Assembly (NCBI RefSeq): GCF_963676685.1
Contig: NC_092345.1
Location: 45,467,838-45,531,837, forward strand
Direction: 5' to 3'
Source: Mytilus edulis
Lineage: Eukaryota > Mollusca > Bivalvia > Mytilida > Mytilidae
DNA length: 64,000 bases
Part shown: one piece after another, positions 1 to 11,542 of the stretch
Numbering within the stretch: the first letter of the stretch is position 1
How the letters are laid out: every line of letters begins with the position of its first letter
Notes under the pieces: model-generated
What the model was told of the DNA's origin: nothing
Databases searched by the model: none
The model's input: only the letters and a program-made list of their open reading frames with translations
Position numbers and translations under genes: made by a program

Positions 1-868
1 ATATATTTTTCTTACTAAAGGAATTAAAACCAAAACATGATAATTTCCTGATGAATCCGGACTTGTTTTGAATTTACTATACACGTATCACTTCCCCTTT
101 TCTTTTCATTTTAAAACCGAATGTAGTAAACGTTATCTATTCTTGATTTGTTTACACCCTCCTTTCAGTCGTTATACTTGTTCCAAAAAGGATTTTATAC
201 AGTTCCAACTTAATAGAAATGACTTCCAGATATCGATTTAGACGATTTATAAGGATAATGATTATGCAGTGATAAAATCATTGCAAGTTAATTTCTACAG
301 TACTGTGATTCCTTGTTTTAAAAAAATGAATCCATCTTGTGTTGTTCAGGAATGTCATCTGGAACAAACTGAAGAGAAATTGTGAACTAAGTTTCCACAT
401 CCCATGTCAGAATCTTTCATAATAAGGGCAAATACAGTCAAATGATACAATACTGACTGCCAGTCATGCCTATAAGTCCTTTAAAATCTGACAAAGTCAG
501 AGATGAAGCTAGTAACATACATCCTGCGGTCTCTTGCTGTAACACAAAAAAAAGGTTGATTTTCATGGCGCGCAAAAGTGACTAAAGCCCTCAAAATCCT
601 AGCTTAAACCCTGCTGTGTATTGATATACCTGAAGCTGTCTCCTAAGTGAGTAATCATTTAACTACAAAAAGGGGGTAGAAGTTCAATGTTTGTTTCTTG
701 AAACATATAAATGAACCAAAATTTAAAAAATGAAATAAATACAAGACTATATACAAATGTAGCAAAGTTTACGGACTCAAGTTGGGTCATGCAGGTGCAA
801 CAAATGCGGCAGTGTTAAACATGTTTAGGGATATCTCATGCCCCTCTTTATACGTCTAACCAATGTAG
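1..868. other. AT-rich non-coding DNA
   Basis: I see no exon, RNA gene or structured repeat here. It is probably intron or intergenic DNA upstream of the decayed coding fragment that begins near 869. Confidence 0.5.
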
Positions 869-1222
869 TTATATCTGCCTTCTATTTGTAATTTATCCAA
901 AACGTTAAAAGGAAAGGCCACTTCTTATCCAGCTAAAACCCTGGTCAGTCCTATGATGAAAATAATTCAGATGTATATGGAATGTTTGATAGATTTTATT
1001 GACCCAGAGTACCTGGACGGAATTGTGAAAAATAAAGTACCTTTTCAATTTGCAATTCGTGAAATAACTGAGCAGTGTGACCTGGTAGAGGAGGCCGAAA
1101 AATGAGGACTTGGTTCTCAAATTGATGTCAAATTTGCTAGTCTAAGACTTCAGAAATGTAAAGATGGACCAAGGCTTTTTTTTTATATCAGCTCAGAGTT
1201 CTTAATTGGGACTTGGAGATGA
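869..1222 (+). pseudogene. Decayed coding fragment, unidentified
   Basis: On the + strand a frame runs from after a TAG at 866-868 to a TGA at 1220-1222, broken once by an in-frame TGA at 1103-1105 that sits where TGG (Trp) would read naturally (EAEK-stop-GLGSQID). The translated text looks protein-like, for example LIDFIDPEYLDGIVKNKVPF and then LRLQKCKDGPRLF. After the T-run near 1180 a better continuation (YQLRVLNWDLEMKERFNL) is in another frame, which suggests a one-base slip in the run. No initiator ATG or flanking splice sites are clear. I do not recognise the family. The alternatives are a retro-pseudogene, a dead exon or a transposon remnant. A 71-codon reading on the opposite strand is its shadow. 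Confidence 0.4.
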
Positions 1223-1229
1223 AAGAGCG

Positions 1230-4200
1230 CTTCAACTTGTGACACCTTACATGTTACTTTCTGATTTATACACTGGTTTTGATGAGTTAAAATAAAAATC
1301 AGTAAACCTTCGTAATTCCTTTTAATATAATCATGTAAGCAATAAGTCGTATGAATACCCTGACTGAGATGTAACCATAATTTATAAGAACCCCCGCCAT
1401 AAAAAAAAATAATGTCCGCGCCCTATAGTATTCACACATTCTATCTGTTTGTTACACTTTCCTACGTCATGACGATAACCCAAGTTTGTTACGACTGATT
1501 GACATAAAACATTTACTCAACAATATACATAACCAGAAGAAGCCTCGATCCTTTTGCTGTTTGAAGCATTTTCGATTATTCATGACATAGTCCTTTTACA
1601 TCCGTTCAATTGTCTGTCCATGTGTCAATAAAAAAATATGGTACTTGCGTGTGTCTTCTGAAAATTAGTCAGCTTTATAAAAAAATTCCTTATGGAGCTT
1701 GGCATTTCTGCGACTTTGTACAGTGGTTTTCAAACTTTTGAATACATTGAAGATATGCACTTCCCATTTTCATTGCTTTTGGGTTCGTTTGGAAAAAGGG
1801 GTAAATTAAAGTTGATGTTAACTCTTATCAGCATTTAAAATTTGTTGTTAACTGTTTTTGCGAAAATCGAGGTGTTGTTGACATGCTAACGGACCCCCTT
1901 CCCCCCATCTAATTATGCATTAGATAAAATGCATTAGATAGAAATATCATTTGCTTGACAGCATTTAAGATGTATACAAATTATATATTTCAAAAAGAAA
2001 CTGACAAGAAAATTATTTCGAAATGCAATTCACGATTTGTTTTTCATTACTTTCGATGAAAACAAAGTATTTTCTTAATTTTGTCTGTCCGAATTCTCGA
2101 TCCTGTGGTTCGGTGGTTGTTGTTGCTTCATCTCTATCTTATTTGTTGTTTTCATAAATTGTTTTGTTACACTGTATATGAGTTAGGCCGTTAGTTTTCT
2201 TGTAGAGTCCTTCCACTTTTTCTGTCGGTGCTTTTTATAGCCGACTATATAAGGTACGAGTTTTCGTTGTTGAAGTCCGTACGATAGCATATAATTGCTT
2301 GCATACACTTTATTTTATCCTGATGGATAGTTATCATATTTGCTATCATACCACATCTCCACTGTTTTTATCTAAAAAAAAAAAGCTAGCACCAACAACA
2401 GATGAATGAACGGTTTATTTTATTGAACTAACACAATTTCAACCTAAGTAACAACAAATATGTATTTAGGATAATACGGTTGAAAAAAACCTTTTTGTAC
2501 AAAATGGAAAAGCGGTACGCAACAAGGCCTTCTGAACTGAATTAACGGCATATATTTAATTATATTTGATAAGTAAGACATTTTGTATATTTGTAAGCCT
2601 GTAAAGCTTTGATATCAACAAAATATCGTCACTTGATATTATCTAAACAGTGATTAATTTCCTATTAAAATTATAATAAATTGCAAGACACAGTACAGAC
2701 AAAAGTTGTTATTTTGCAATTCGCCGTACAACGTCCTGCAATTCGCCGTACAACAAACAAATAATGTTTTTGTCCATAATCTTTAAAAAACATGTTTTTG
2801 ACAACAAATTTCAGTAAATATGATGCCACACTATAATAATCTAAAAACGTGTTAAGAAAAATAATGAAAAACAGTTCAATATTTTGAGAATGGGGCGACA
2901 GAGGACGATCGACCTCGCAATTTTCCGGTACTAAGTGGCAAGTTTTGGAGTATTACACAAAATCGTGTATTAATTTTGTACTTATCGGCCTAATAATTTA
3001 AAGAATTATATATCAGAAAATCATTTCTTAAACGGCTCCCTCATCAAATGAGTGGAAATGCTTTAAAATGAATGAATTCTTAACTTGTTTACTTTTTTTT
3101 CTATTTCTCTCCGCTTCGTTAGTACCCAATTTCCAGTGGCGATGATACACAGTGGTAACAGCTGATAGGCAAAGGCTGAATTATCTTGAGAATATTATTG
3201 ATTAAAAAAAAAAATAATCTTGAGAATAAAGATGAATAAACAGTCAGACATAACTTGAGGCTGAAATATTTTACATAAAAAATTTCATTAACCAAAGGAG
3301 ATAAGGTAGTGTCATACAAATTCATCAAAAGCTTTTCACAGTGCAATGAAATAATAATTAATAAAATTTTAAATTACTTAACCAAGTGAACATGTTTTGA
3401 AACTTTTATTTGAATTATAAAAAAATGTCCCCTAAATACTGAAATTCTGTTGAAAAAGTTTGTAAGTGTTATGACCTGAGATTTCATTCTTCAATGCAGG
3501 TCATGACTTGCATTTTCATGGTCACAGGTTGACAGGTATGGTGAAATGACAATTTAATTTTGTCTTTGTCCATGGACATTTTTTTTTACAGAAAATTATT
3601 AGACAATGTCATGCAATGTTTATGGCAGCTGAGCAATAATATTTCATCAAACTAGTATATAAGAAATTATGATAAAATATCAAACCAAACATATTGTTAG
3701 AAAGGTAAAATATATTTTCTGTCTTGAGAGATATTTTTTTTCTTTTTTATTCCGACCGACCGACCCGACTTTTTCATGGGGAAAATCCGTAAACCAACAA
3801 ATTAAAAAACCCTGGCCTTATTATTATTGTATTTACATTCCAACAGTATAAAACATTTTGTTGTTTTCATAATTGTAAATATTTATAGATTATTTTGCAT
3901 ATATTAATTTCTAAGGAAAAAAACATTAATGCAGTCTTTGTTTAGATATGTAATTTATTTTCTTGTTCACAGGACAATTATCATTACCCCTGCATCTTGG
4001 TTGTTGTTGAATGAATTGGTTGTACTGTTAAATTTGTGGAAATCTCAAGATTATGTTAAATTTTATTTTTCAAGATTTATTCAATATGAAGGCAAACTGA
4101 ATTTGTCTTTATAATATGATTACAGCTATTGAAGGATGAATCATTCAGCATTTGCTGTAAAAATACACCACTGAGATTTTTCTGTATGTTTTGTAACTTG

Positions 4201-4393
4201 CCATGGGAAAAAAGAATTATTTCATATGGTTTTACATTCGAATCTCATTTTGTCGAACTCCAATGAGTAGAAGTAATTTTTCAGGCCTGGTATACTCTAG
4301 TTTGGTCAATGCATAATACTGAAGCCAATAAAACCACATATTTACCTGTAAAATATCATTTTAGCCAGTTGTTCTTTCCTTTTATTCTTTTAG
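1230..4393. other. Non-coding DNA with small repeat fragments
   Basis: This is mostly AT-rich sequence without an exon I can support. It carries a reverse-oriented mussel-type dispersed repeat fragment at about 2150-2352 and a short direct duplication of TGCAATTCGCCGTACAAC at about 2717-2755. A repeat arm reading CCAATAAAACCACATATTTACC at about 4325-4346 recurs in the hairpin at 26544-26654. ZZZ3-like exons upstream of 4394 were looked for and not found, so they probably lie outside the window. Confidence 0.45.
2150..2352 (-). repeat. Dispersed mussel-type repeat R1, fragment
   Basis: This is a decayed copy, in reverse orientation, of the family whose best copy is at 55839-56240. The shared landmarks are GTTAGTTTTCTTG, TTTATAGCCGACTAT and the terminal ATCATACCACATCT. 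Confidence 0.5.
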
Positions 4394-5346
4394 TGTGACA
4401 AATGTGAAGTTGAACCCATACCAGATACCCGATGGCATTGTCTTGATTGTCCTATAGGAGAGGAGGTAGATTTCTGTGAAGATTGTGTCGACAGGTAACT
4501 ACTTGTGAAAATAGTTCAGTAAAAATGTCTATGAATAGCAAGATAAATAAAAAATGAAATTTTAACAAAATAGGGTTTCTAGCAAGCAAGGAAATGAGTT
4601 TTCTTCAGGTTATAGTTTTAATGTAAAAATGAGCAATACATATTTGTTTTCATTGTGTTTATATTTAAATGTGGTTCAACTCAGGTTCATGTTGAAATTG
4701 GGTTACTTGATAAATATAGAAACAAGGAAGTCACAGATATAATTTGATATATTGGTGTCGCTGCCTAACCAGACTGTCACTTAGGGGCATAATATTTTTA
4801 GGTCTGTGCATCTGTTCATTCCACCATCCTGCTTCATGTTAAAGTTTTTGGTCAAGGATTTATTGATGAAGTAGAAGTCCAATCAACTTGAATCTTAGTA
4901 CACATGTTCCTCATGATATGATCTTTTTAATTTTAATGCCTAAGTAGTTTTTTGACTCCAATATCACAGTCCACTGAGCACAGAAAATGATAGCTTGAGT
5001 GGGGCACCAACTACTAATGACACATTCTTGTTAATTACATGTATAGCTTTTTGTTTATAACTTAAATTTTTTTAGCATTATTTACCCTTATTCAGTCAAA
5101 CTTCAACTACAGTTTGGTATAATACAAAGTTTTAACTTTGTTGTTCTATCATTTTTTGTAACGTTTACATTAAATATTTATTTGTTTCATTGCAGCAATT
5201 TTGAAACAGGGAAACATAATTCTAGTCATAGACTGAAACCAATCAGACTTCCCAGCAAAGACACATGTGTAAAAGACAGAGACTATATGACATTCATGCC
5301 AGGAGATTATAACTATCTAGATCCTAATTATATGCCTGCAACCTAA
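4394..5346 (+). CDS. ZZZ3: ZZZ3-like ZZ-type zinc finger protein, last two coding exons
   Basis: Two exons join in phase. Exon A is 4394-4494 (after ATTCTTTTAG, before GTAACT) and exon B is 5196-5346 (after TTCATTGCAG, ending in TAA). They encode 83 residues. Exon A carries the ZZ zinc finger pattern: CDKC, then RWHCLDC, then DFCEDCVD. Exon B supplies the two histidines (KHNSSH) and a C-terminal tail with DRDYM and YNYLDPNYMPAT. That tail after a ZZ domain is the hallmark of ZZZ3. In vertebrates ZZZ3 is a nuclear subunit of the ATAC histone acetyltransferase complex whose ZZ finger reads the histone H3 N-terminus. The upstream exons, including the SANT/Myb part, are not visible here. The identity rests on remembered family features; a KCMF1-type ZZ protein is less likely because of the LDPNY tail. 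Confidence 0.85.
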
Positions 5347-5479
5347 ACCATCTTGTCTTATTTGTCTGCATATAAACAAGCTTAACCAGTATGTTGTTTA
5401 GTAATTCACGCAAATTTATTCTTTCCACAACCAAATGTTATGAAACTTGTACACAAGGCGTATAACGATCAAAAGCAGA

Positions 5480-5645
5480 TCAAATTCAAATTTGGGTGGC
5501 GTAACTTGTATGTACCAAGTCAGGAATATGATAGTTGTTATCCATTTGTTTGATGTATTTGAGCTTTTGATTTTCGATTGGGAAGGTACTTTATGTTTTG
5601 AATTTTCCTCAAAGTTTGTTATTTTGTTATTTTACTTTTTAACAC
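5480..5645 (+). repeat. Dispersed mussel-type repeat R4 fragment
   Basis: The segment includes CAAGTCAGGAATATGATAG, TTGTTATCCATTTGTTTGATG and a TTTGTTATTTTG end. Related copies are at 41820-42000 and 46665-46715. The short open frame here is a by-product of the repeat and not a gene. Confidence 0.55.
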
Positions 5646-5884
5646 TCTTCTGGAAATAAGCCATCACAGTTTGTTATTGGACAATTAGAGCATTCAAACA
5701 CCCAAGCAATCTCTAATGACAGCATATAGGAAAAGTTTAATTTAGTTTCCAAGAAAACACACGACGACCAAACAACAAGAGTGCACACACTGAAATGTCT
5801 CGCCTTCTTTACTAACCATTGATTTTATGATGATAGTCCCAAATATAAAGCTTTACTACAACTATCATATAAACTTAACATGAT

Positions 5885-7050
5885 CCAAGAAAATGATGCC
5901 AAGGTCAGATAAACCAAACTGGAAATACATGTTACTAAACAGTAACACCTTACAACAAATATGTTTTAAATGTAGTTGACCTTTTGCACATATAAGAATG
6001 ATTACATGGTTTAATATAGTTGACCTATTTTATATAATATCTTAAGGCCAAATAAAATAGTATGTGTGGTTCCAGTTACATCTGAAAAAAAAGTTAGGGT
6101 ATGTAGGTAGGGATTTTTTTTTAATTTTATGTTTTTTATTTACCTTGAGGCTATGGGAGCAATATTTTGACTTTAACAGTGCTTAATGAAAAATGACCAA
6201 AAAATCTTTTAGGGTAGGCTAATATTAAGACTAAAAGTAGGGTATGTAGGGTACTTCGAACCACACATATATTTTTATATGGCCAAAGAAACAAACATTG
6301 CCAGGAAATATTTACTATTGAACCATAAAAATGAGGTCATGGTCAGATGACAATTGCCCAACAGCCATACATCTTACAATCATTTTAAAATACACCAAAT
6401 AAAGTTGACCTTGATTGCTTAAAGTATTATAGTAACAAACCAAAACACAAAAACTCACCATTGAGCAATTAAATATTAAAATGATGTCAAGGTCAAATTA
6501 AACATGCCAGACTGACATGAACAGCATAAAATATTTTCTTGCACCAAATATAGTTGAACTTTTGCATACAATTATAGAAAAACAGACCGAAACACAAAAA
6601 AACTTCACTTAAACCACAGAACCATGGAAATGAGGTCACTATCAGATGACATCTACCAGTTTGACCTTACAATCATTCCACACACCAAATATAGTAGAGG
6701 TATTGCTTATAGTTCTCAAATATTAACTTGACCATGAGAACTTAACCTTGTTCACTGATCAATGGAATGAAGTAGAGGTCAAGTGAAAACTGTCTGACGG
6801 TTATGAGAACCATGCAAGGTACACATCAAATATAGATATCCTATTACTCAAAATCTTCACCTTTTTCCAAGTTGTCACTGACCCATGAAAATGAGGCCAA
6901 GGAAAATGGACATATGACAGACAGAAACTTCATAATATAAGGCATCAATATACTAAGTATGAGGATCCAGGTCTTTTATCATGGTGCCACATGTAGAGCA
7001 GATTTGACTTCCTCTTCTGGAGCACCTGAGATTACCCCCCATTTTTGTGG
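5885..7050. repeat. Degenerate tandem repeat array, about 130-150 bp units
   Basis: Units recur with phrases such as AAATGAGGTCA-GGTCAGATGAC, followed by CACCAAATATAGTTGACC. Landmarks are near 5895, 6330, 6482, 6630, 6767 and 6888. The array lies just downstream of the ZZZ3-like stop and may be in its 3' UTR or beyond it. It ends at about 6970-7040 in a fragment (GGTGCCACATGTAGAGCAG, TCTGGAGCACCTGAGATTAC) that matches the tail of the Penelope-like element at 38190-38480. Confidence 0.6.
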
Positions 7051-8480
7051 GATACATATTTTGAGACAAATAAATACTCACTAAGGGTTTATGATACATC
7101 TTTCAGTGCACATCTTAAAATTGTTGCAAAAAATGGGATGTTTGGAGGACATTCTATTGTAATCAGAAGCAAATATAATGGAAATAGAAACACATGCAAG
7201 TATTAATAAATACTATTGTGTCAAATATTACTTTTAAGAAATACAATAACTGTCATAACTGGAAAGACCAACCAGAAAAAAATCTAAACCTAACAATGAG
7301 TCTACTTTCACCAATTCTAACAGCAATGAGTTTGATCCAAGCATTCCAGAGTTATATGATTTAACAGTGATATTGTTTGCCTTAAATTAAGGGAGAATAA
7401 AGGCTTTTACCCCTGGAGAAGAATCCCAATTTGAAAAAAAAATGGCTTAAAATTACTCACAAAAAGACAACTTTTTTCCAAAACAGTGCAATCTCAGTAG
7501 TAATTGTGCATGAATACAAACTGAAAAACACTCATTTAAAAATTTTTTCATGCCTCAAATGACTATATGTGCAGATTTGAGGGTATATTTATGTATCATA
7601 CTGACAAAATGGGGTCTTATTTTAAAGCAGGGTTTGACTCTTAAAATGGGTCTGTAAATTGAAGTTTCAGTCAAATTCATGGTTTACTTTATTCCCAATT
7701 TGATGAAAATGACGCATATTTTCCCAATAAAAAAGGGTAGAGGTAGTTTTGAAAAAAGCCAACAATATCATCATTAGTGCGACATTTAGGGAAATAATTT
7801 TATTTTATATAACAGTCAAAGTCCCATAACTCTAGAAAAACATATATTGCAGAATTAAAAAAAATCCAACAGTGGGTAAATTCATCCATTTCAACAATTA
7901 TGTGAAATGTCCAGCAAACTCCAGAAATGGAAAGGGGAACCCAAAAATTAAATTAAGGCATTCCAAGATTATCATACAGTCTTTAACAGTTTTAAAACGT
8001 GTAAGCTTATGTCAAGTCTAACTTTAATCAATCACAAGTCCTCAACACTATAAACATATTTTTCATCATTTTACTCTCCATGACACAGAATTGCTTTTAC
8101 TTAATAGACCATTTTTATATTACAAATTTTTGAACCCAGAATTTATAATTCATCAACAGGTTACCTTCTCTGGTGTGTGACATTTTGGTGCTAGGCCAAG
8201 ATTGAGCAACTAAAACAAGTAAAAGCAAAGCTTACAATCAGGAAATTCTTGTGGAAAATTAACTGATTATGTTTTCTATAAAGTGCAAAAGCAATTTGAT
8301 TATGCAACATGCTGAAATCTTTTAAACTCCAGAGTTGAAAGTCAGTAATAAGAAAATGGTCTATATTCACCTGAGAATCACTATAAGTGAAGAGATGTTT
8401 TGTATTGTAGGTTCTCATAAAGAATTCCAACGATTAACAAACCATGATATTATATCTAATAAATCTAAATTCTTTTAAGT
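7051..8480. other. Non-coding interval between two convergent genes
   Basis: This stretch is AT-rich, and no splice-bounded exon was found. It separates the + strand ZZZ3-like gene from the 3' end of the - strand OSTC gene. The 79-codon frame at 8191-8430 (-) would lie just beyond the OSTC poly(A) signal and has no recognisable content. Confidence 0.45.
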
Positions 8481-8481
8481 T

Positions 8482-8487
8482 TTTATT
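8482..8487 (-). terminator. Candidate poly(A) signal of OSTC
   Basis: AATAAA reads on the - strand about 147 bp beyond the OSTC stop codon at 8634-8636. It is the first canonical hexamer downstream that I noticed. Confidence 0.45.
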
Positions 8488-8633
8488 ATACTAAACTAAC
8501 AAATATCACAAATACTTTTTAATTTGGATACAAAATAATCATTTTTTTTCTTTAAAATGTCACATGATCAACTGTTTCTGCATAGTCAACAAATGTATCA
8601 AGGCTGATGGAATGCACATGGAATCTCTAGATC

Positions 8634-11424
8634 TTATGCCTGTAAGTAACCACTGAAATTAGAAATAAAAGACAAAGTTATCAAATGTGATGATGTAACA
8701 TACAAAAGAAGGAGATGTGGGCAATGGGCATAGGATACCATGACCCCTTCAGACAAGACCCTTTCCATGTTCAGTTTACCATAAAATATGGTTAAAAACT
8801 ATTTTGGCATATATATATATTTTTTGATAGTTTACAACATTATGATCACATCTACTAAGTTTCAAATTGATGTGACCTAACTTCATAATAAACTACATTA
8901 AACCAAAACTTAAAACCTAATACAGACCTAACAGACACACAAAATGAACACAGATAAGTAAAAGATAACAAATTTTTCAAATCTTCTAGCTTTTTTAATC
9001 ACCTGAAATTACTATAGTTGAAGGTGGGTGCTTTGTCTTTGTTTTTTTTTTTGTGTGTTTTGTGGACTTTTATATAAACAAGAAGATGCAATATATGATC
9101 GGCAATGAAATAACTATCCACCAGAGTTCAAATGAACTTGTTTATTTGCTATTGATGAAAGTTTTGTAGTACAAGTATTCAAATCTATGTTGTACATGCT
9201 GGATCATGATTCTTATATATTTGATCATTTTTCATAATTTTCTTTCGATTTCTTTTCTGCTCAATATCTTGCCTAATGAAATAAATGCAAAAGGGTACAT
9301 ATGAATCTGAAAAAAATTCTCATAAATTTTTATTTCAGAAAGAAATTCTACATATTCTTTTATTCCAACAGTATTCCAGCAAACATTTGTGCATGATTGT
9401 TTGTTACATAATAGATGAATAAAATAATCATGATAAGCCATAAATATATATCATACTTACGGTAATTTCATTCTCATGAAAACTCTTGACATGAAAAATG
9501 ATATTAATATTGCTGCAAATCCAATGGATAAAAGAAGGATTCTATTTAATCTAGGCATACTTGGTTTATTAGTTTGGTCTAATACAACATAACCTAGTCC
9601 TCCTAAAGTAAATAAAAAGGCAGAAGCTAATCCTTCCATTATATACTGTCCATTTACTCTGTGTGGCATGAATGCTACCTAAAAAAGAATATGTGAAACT
9701 TTCGTTAGACATTTAATATTTGACTGCCATTAATATAATTTTTGCTATGGTATTTTGCTTCTTTTTTTTTTTATAGTTTTGTTGAAGTTCTTGTTCACGA
9801 TGTGCATTTAATTAAGGGTTCTAAAGATGCTTTTACAGAATCTCATTGTTATACAAAATCCATACCACTCATGAACATGATGAAATATATAAGAAATGTC
9901 ATATATTTATTCAAAATCTTAATTATTGTTTATTTATTTTGTATTATTAAGAGCTTCTTGTCATTTTTTATGTATGTTATATGGACAATGGCAGGAATAT
10001 GTATATGATTCATTCAAATACCTGTATGTACAAGAACTGAAAGTGTGCAATTATACATGTAATATCACTGATGTCCAAACAGACATTGGCAAATCTAAGT
10101 TTATGGTATCTTCTTTTATTATTGTATAAATGGAATTATTCCACTGTATGTTTTTGATTGGTTGAGACTATCCGACATTGAACTCTAACTTCATATTCAC
10201 CTCTGAACATCAGGGCTACCTCATGTGACCTAAAAATTGATTTATGTAATGTTTCAAAGCTTTCACATACATATAGTGATACTATTGGTACTACAAATAT
10301 CATGTTTCAACAGCCAATGTACATCAATGTAGATAGGCTAAACTTACGGGTTTAGAGTTGCCTCTTTCATCAGTTGTTGACCCAATGCTTGGTGGTTCCA
10401 CAATCACATCATAGATTATACCTGAAAAAAATAAATCATTAATATTTGTATACAAATGAGAGTGATGAACATTTTATGTAAAAACAAATGCACAATCATT
10501 TCTTACTTTAATACCCCTATTTCTTTAGATATATGCATGTACATTCACAGTACTGCAATCTGTCCTTACACTAAATCCATTGAATGTGTACCACTACTGA
10601 TTGATATTTGAGTCTTATACATGCATTAGTTTTTATTTGTTTCGGTCCTATTAGTTCAGCCTTAAATAAATTGTCTTTATGTTGTACTTTTACACCCCTG
10701 TCCCAGTTAGGAGAGTAGTGTTGGGAGTATCTTTGTGACGAATAACCATCAAAATTCTTGCCCAAAGACATTAACAGTTATTTTTGTTGCTTCACGATGA
10801 AATGTACACTTTCTTTTCGAAGATAAAAAAATTGACTGATTTTGAAGAATCATGCCTATTTTTTTTTGTAACAACAGTAACGATAATTATTTGAGACCTC
10901 TTACAAATTATGATAAGGTCAAGGATATTTCGAGGAATCACCGTATAATTTTAACCAATTTGACGCGGACTGTAGCATAAATAACCATGACACATGAGTA
11001 ACAGGTAAAGGGCAACGATACCCTCAGTTAGGAGAGAGTTTGATGAAAGCAAGCATGTTTTACCCTGCCGCATTCTTTATGGGCCTGTGATGTCCATAGT
11101 CACGATCTGCAAATTACTAATACAATATCAGTTTTGCTCATTGTTGAAGGCCATACATTGACATATAGTTGTTAATGTCTATATCATGGGGCCACTTGTG
11201 GAGAGTTGTCTCGTTGACAATCATAACATTCTATTTTTTTAATTTATTTTGAAGTTTCAGTCAAAAAATATTTTAACATTTATACCTCCTGTTACAAGGA
11301 AATAAGACACAAGGACAAAAGCAAACATAGTCATTGCTGATGGTTGTCGAAGCCATGTTGGACGCTTCAATTTCAGGTTTGGACAAACCAATAATTGGTA
11401 AGGTAGAGCGTAGACTGCTTCCAT
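8634..11424 (-). CDS. OSTC: Oligosaccharyltransferase complex subunit OSTC (DC2), complete
   Basis: Four coding exons: 11286-11424, 10348-10421, 9461-9678 and 8634-8652. All introns are GT-AG and the phases agree, giving 450 nt and 149 aa, the same length I recall for human OSTC. OSTC is a small ER-membrane subunit of the translocon-associated oligosaccharyltransferase, which N-glycosylates nascent proteins. Exon 1 encodes [20 protein letters not shown] and the first hydrophobic helix ([14 protein letters not shown]). Exon 2 encodes [15 protein letters not shown]. Exon 3 encodes [20 protein letters not shown] and a final membrane helix before [10 protein letters not shown]. The tiny last exon adds GYLQA and a TAA stop. 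The start is the only ATG at the head of the conserved region, reading [13 protein letters not shown]. No disabling change is seen, so this should be a working housekeeping gene. A divergent ORF starts about 120 bp upstream. Confidence 0.96.
9679..10347. other. OSTC intron 2
   Basis: This is the intron between OSTC exons 2 and 3. Two overlapping + strand open frames (9742-10008 and 9926-10129) lie in it. They are phenylalanine- and tyrosine-rich readings of AT-rich DNA and I do not treat them as genes. Confidence 0.6.
10422..11285. other. OSTC intron 1, with repeat R1 fragment
   Basis: This is the intron between OSTC exons 1 and 2. Its upstream half (about 11020-11232) is a reverse-oriented R1 dispersed repeat with the landmarks GTTGAAGGCC and GGAGAGTTGTCTCGTTGAC. 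Confidence 0.6.
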
Positions 11425-11542
11425 GCTTTTTCGTTTGTTGATGTGGCAAACAAACCGGAAGTATACAAATGCCGGCTTTCGGTTATGAATAAAAGAAGGA
11501 AAACAAATTGAAAATTGAAAAGACCGGTACAATTCTGTCCTG
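11425..11542. promoter_or_regulatory. Candidate bidirectional promoter / 5' UTR interval
   Basis: About 118 bp separates the OSTC ATG (-) from the divergent ORF (+). There is no clear TATA box; it contains CCGGCTTTCGG and ACCGGTAC, more CpG-bearing than its surroundings. A short head-to-head gap of this kind is common for housekeeping genes. The transcription starts themselves are inferred. Confidence 0.35.
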
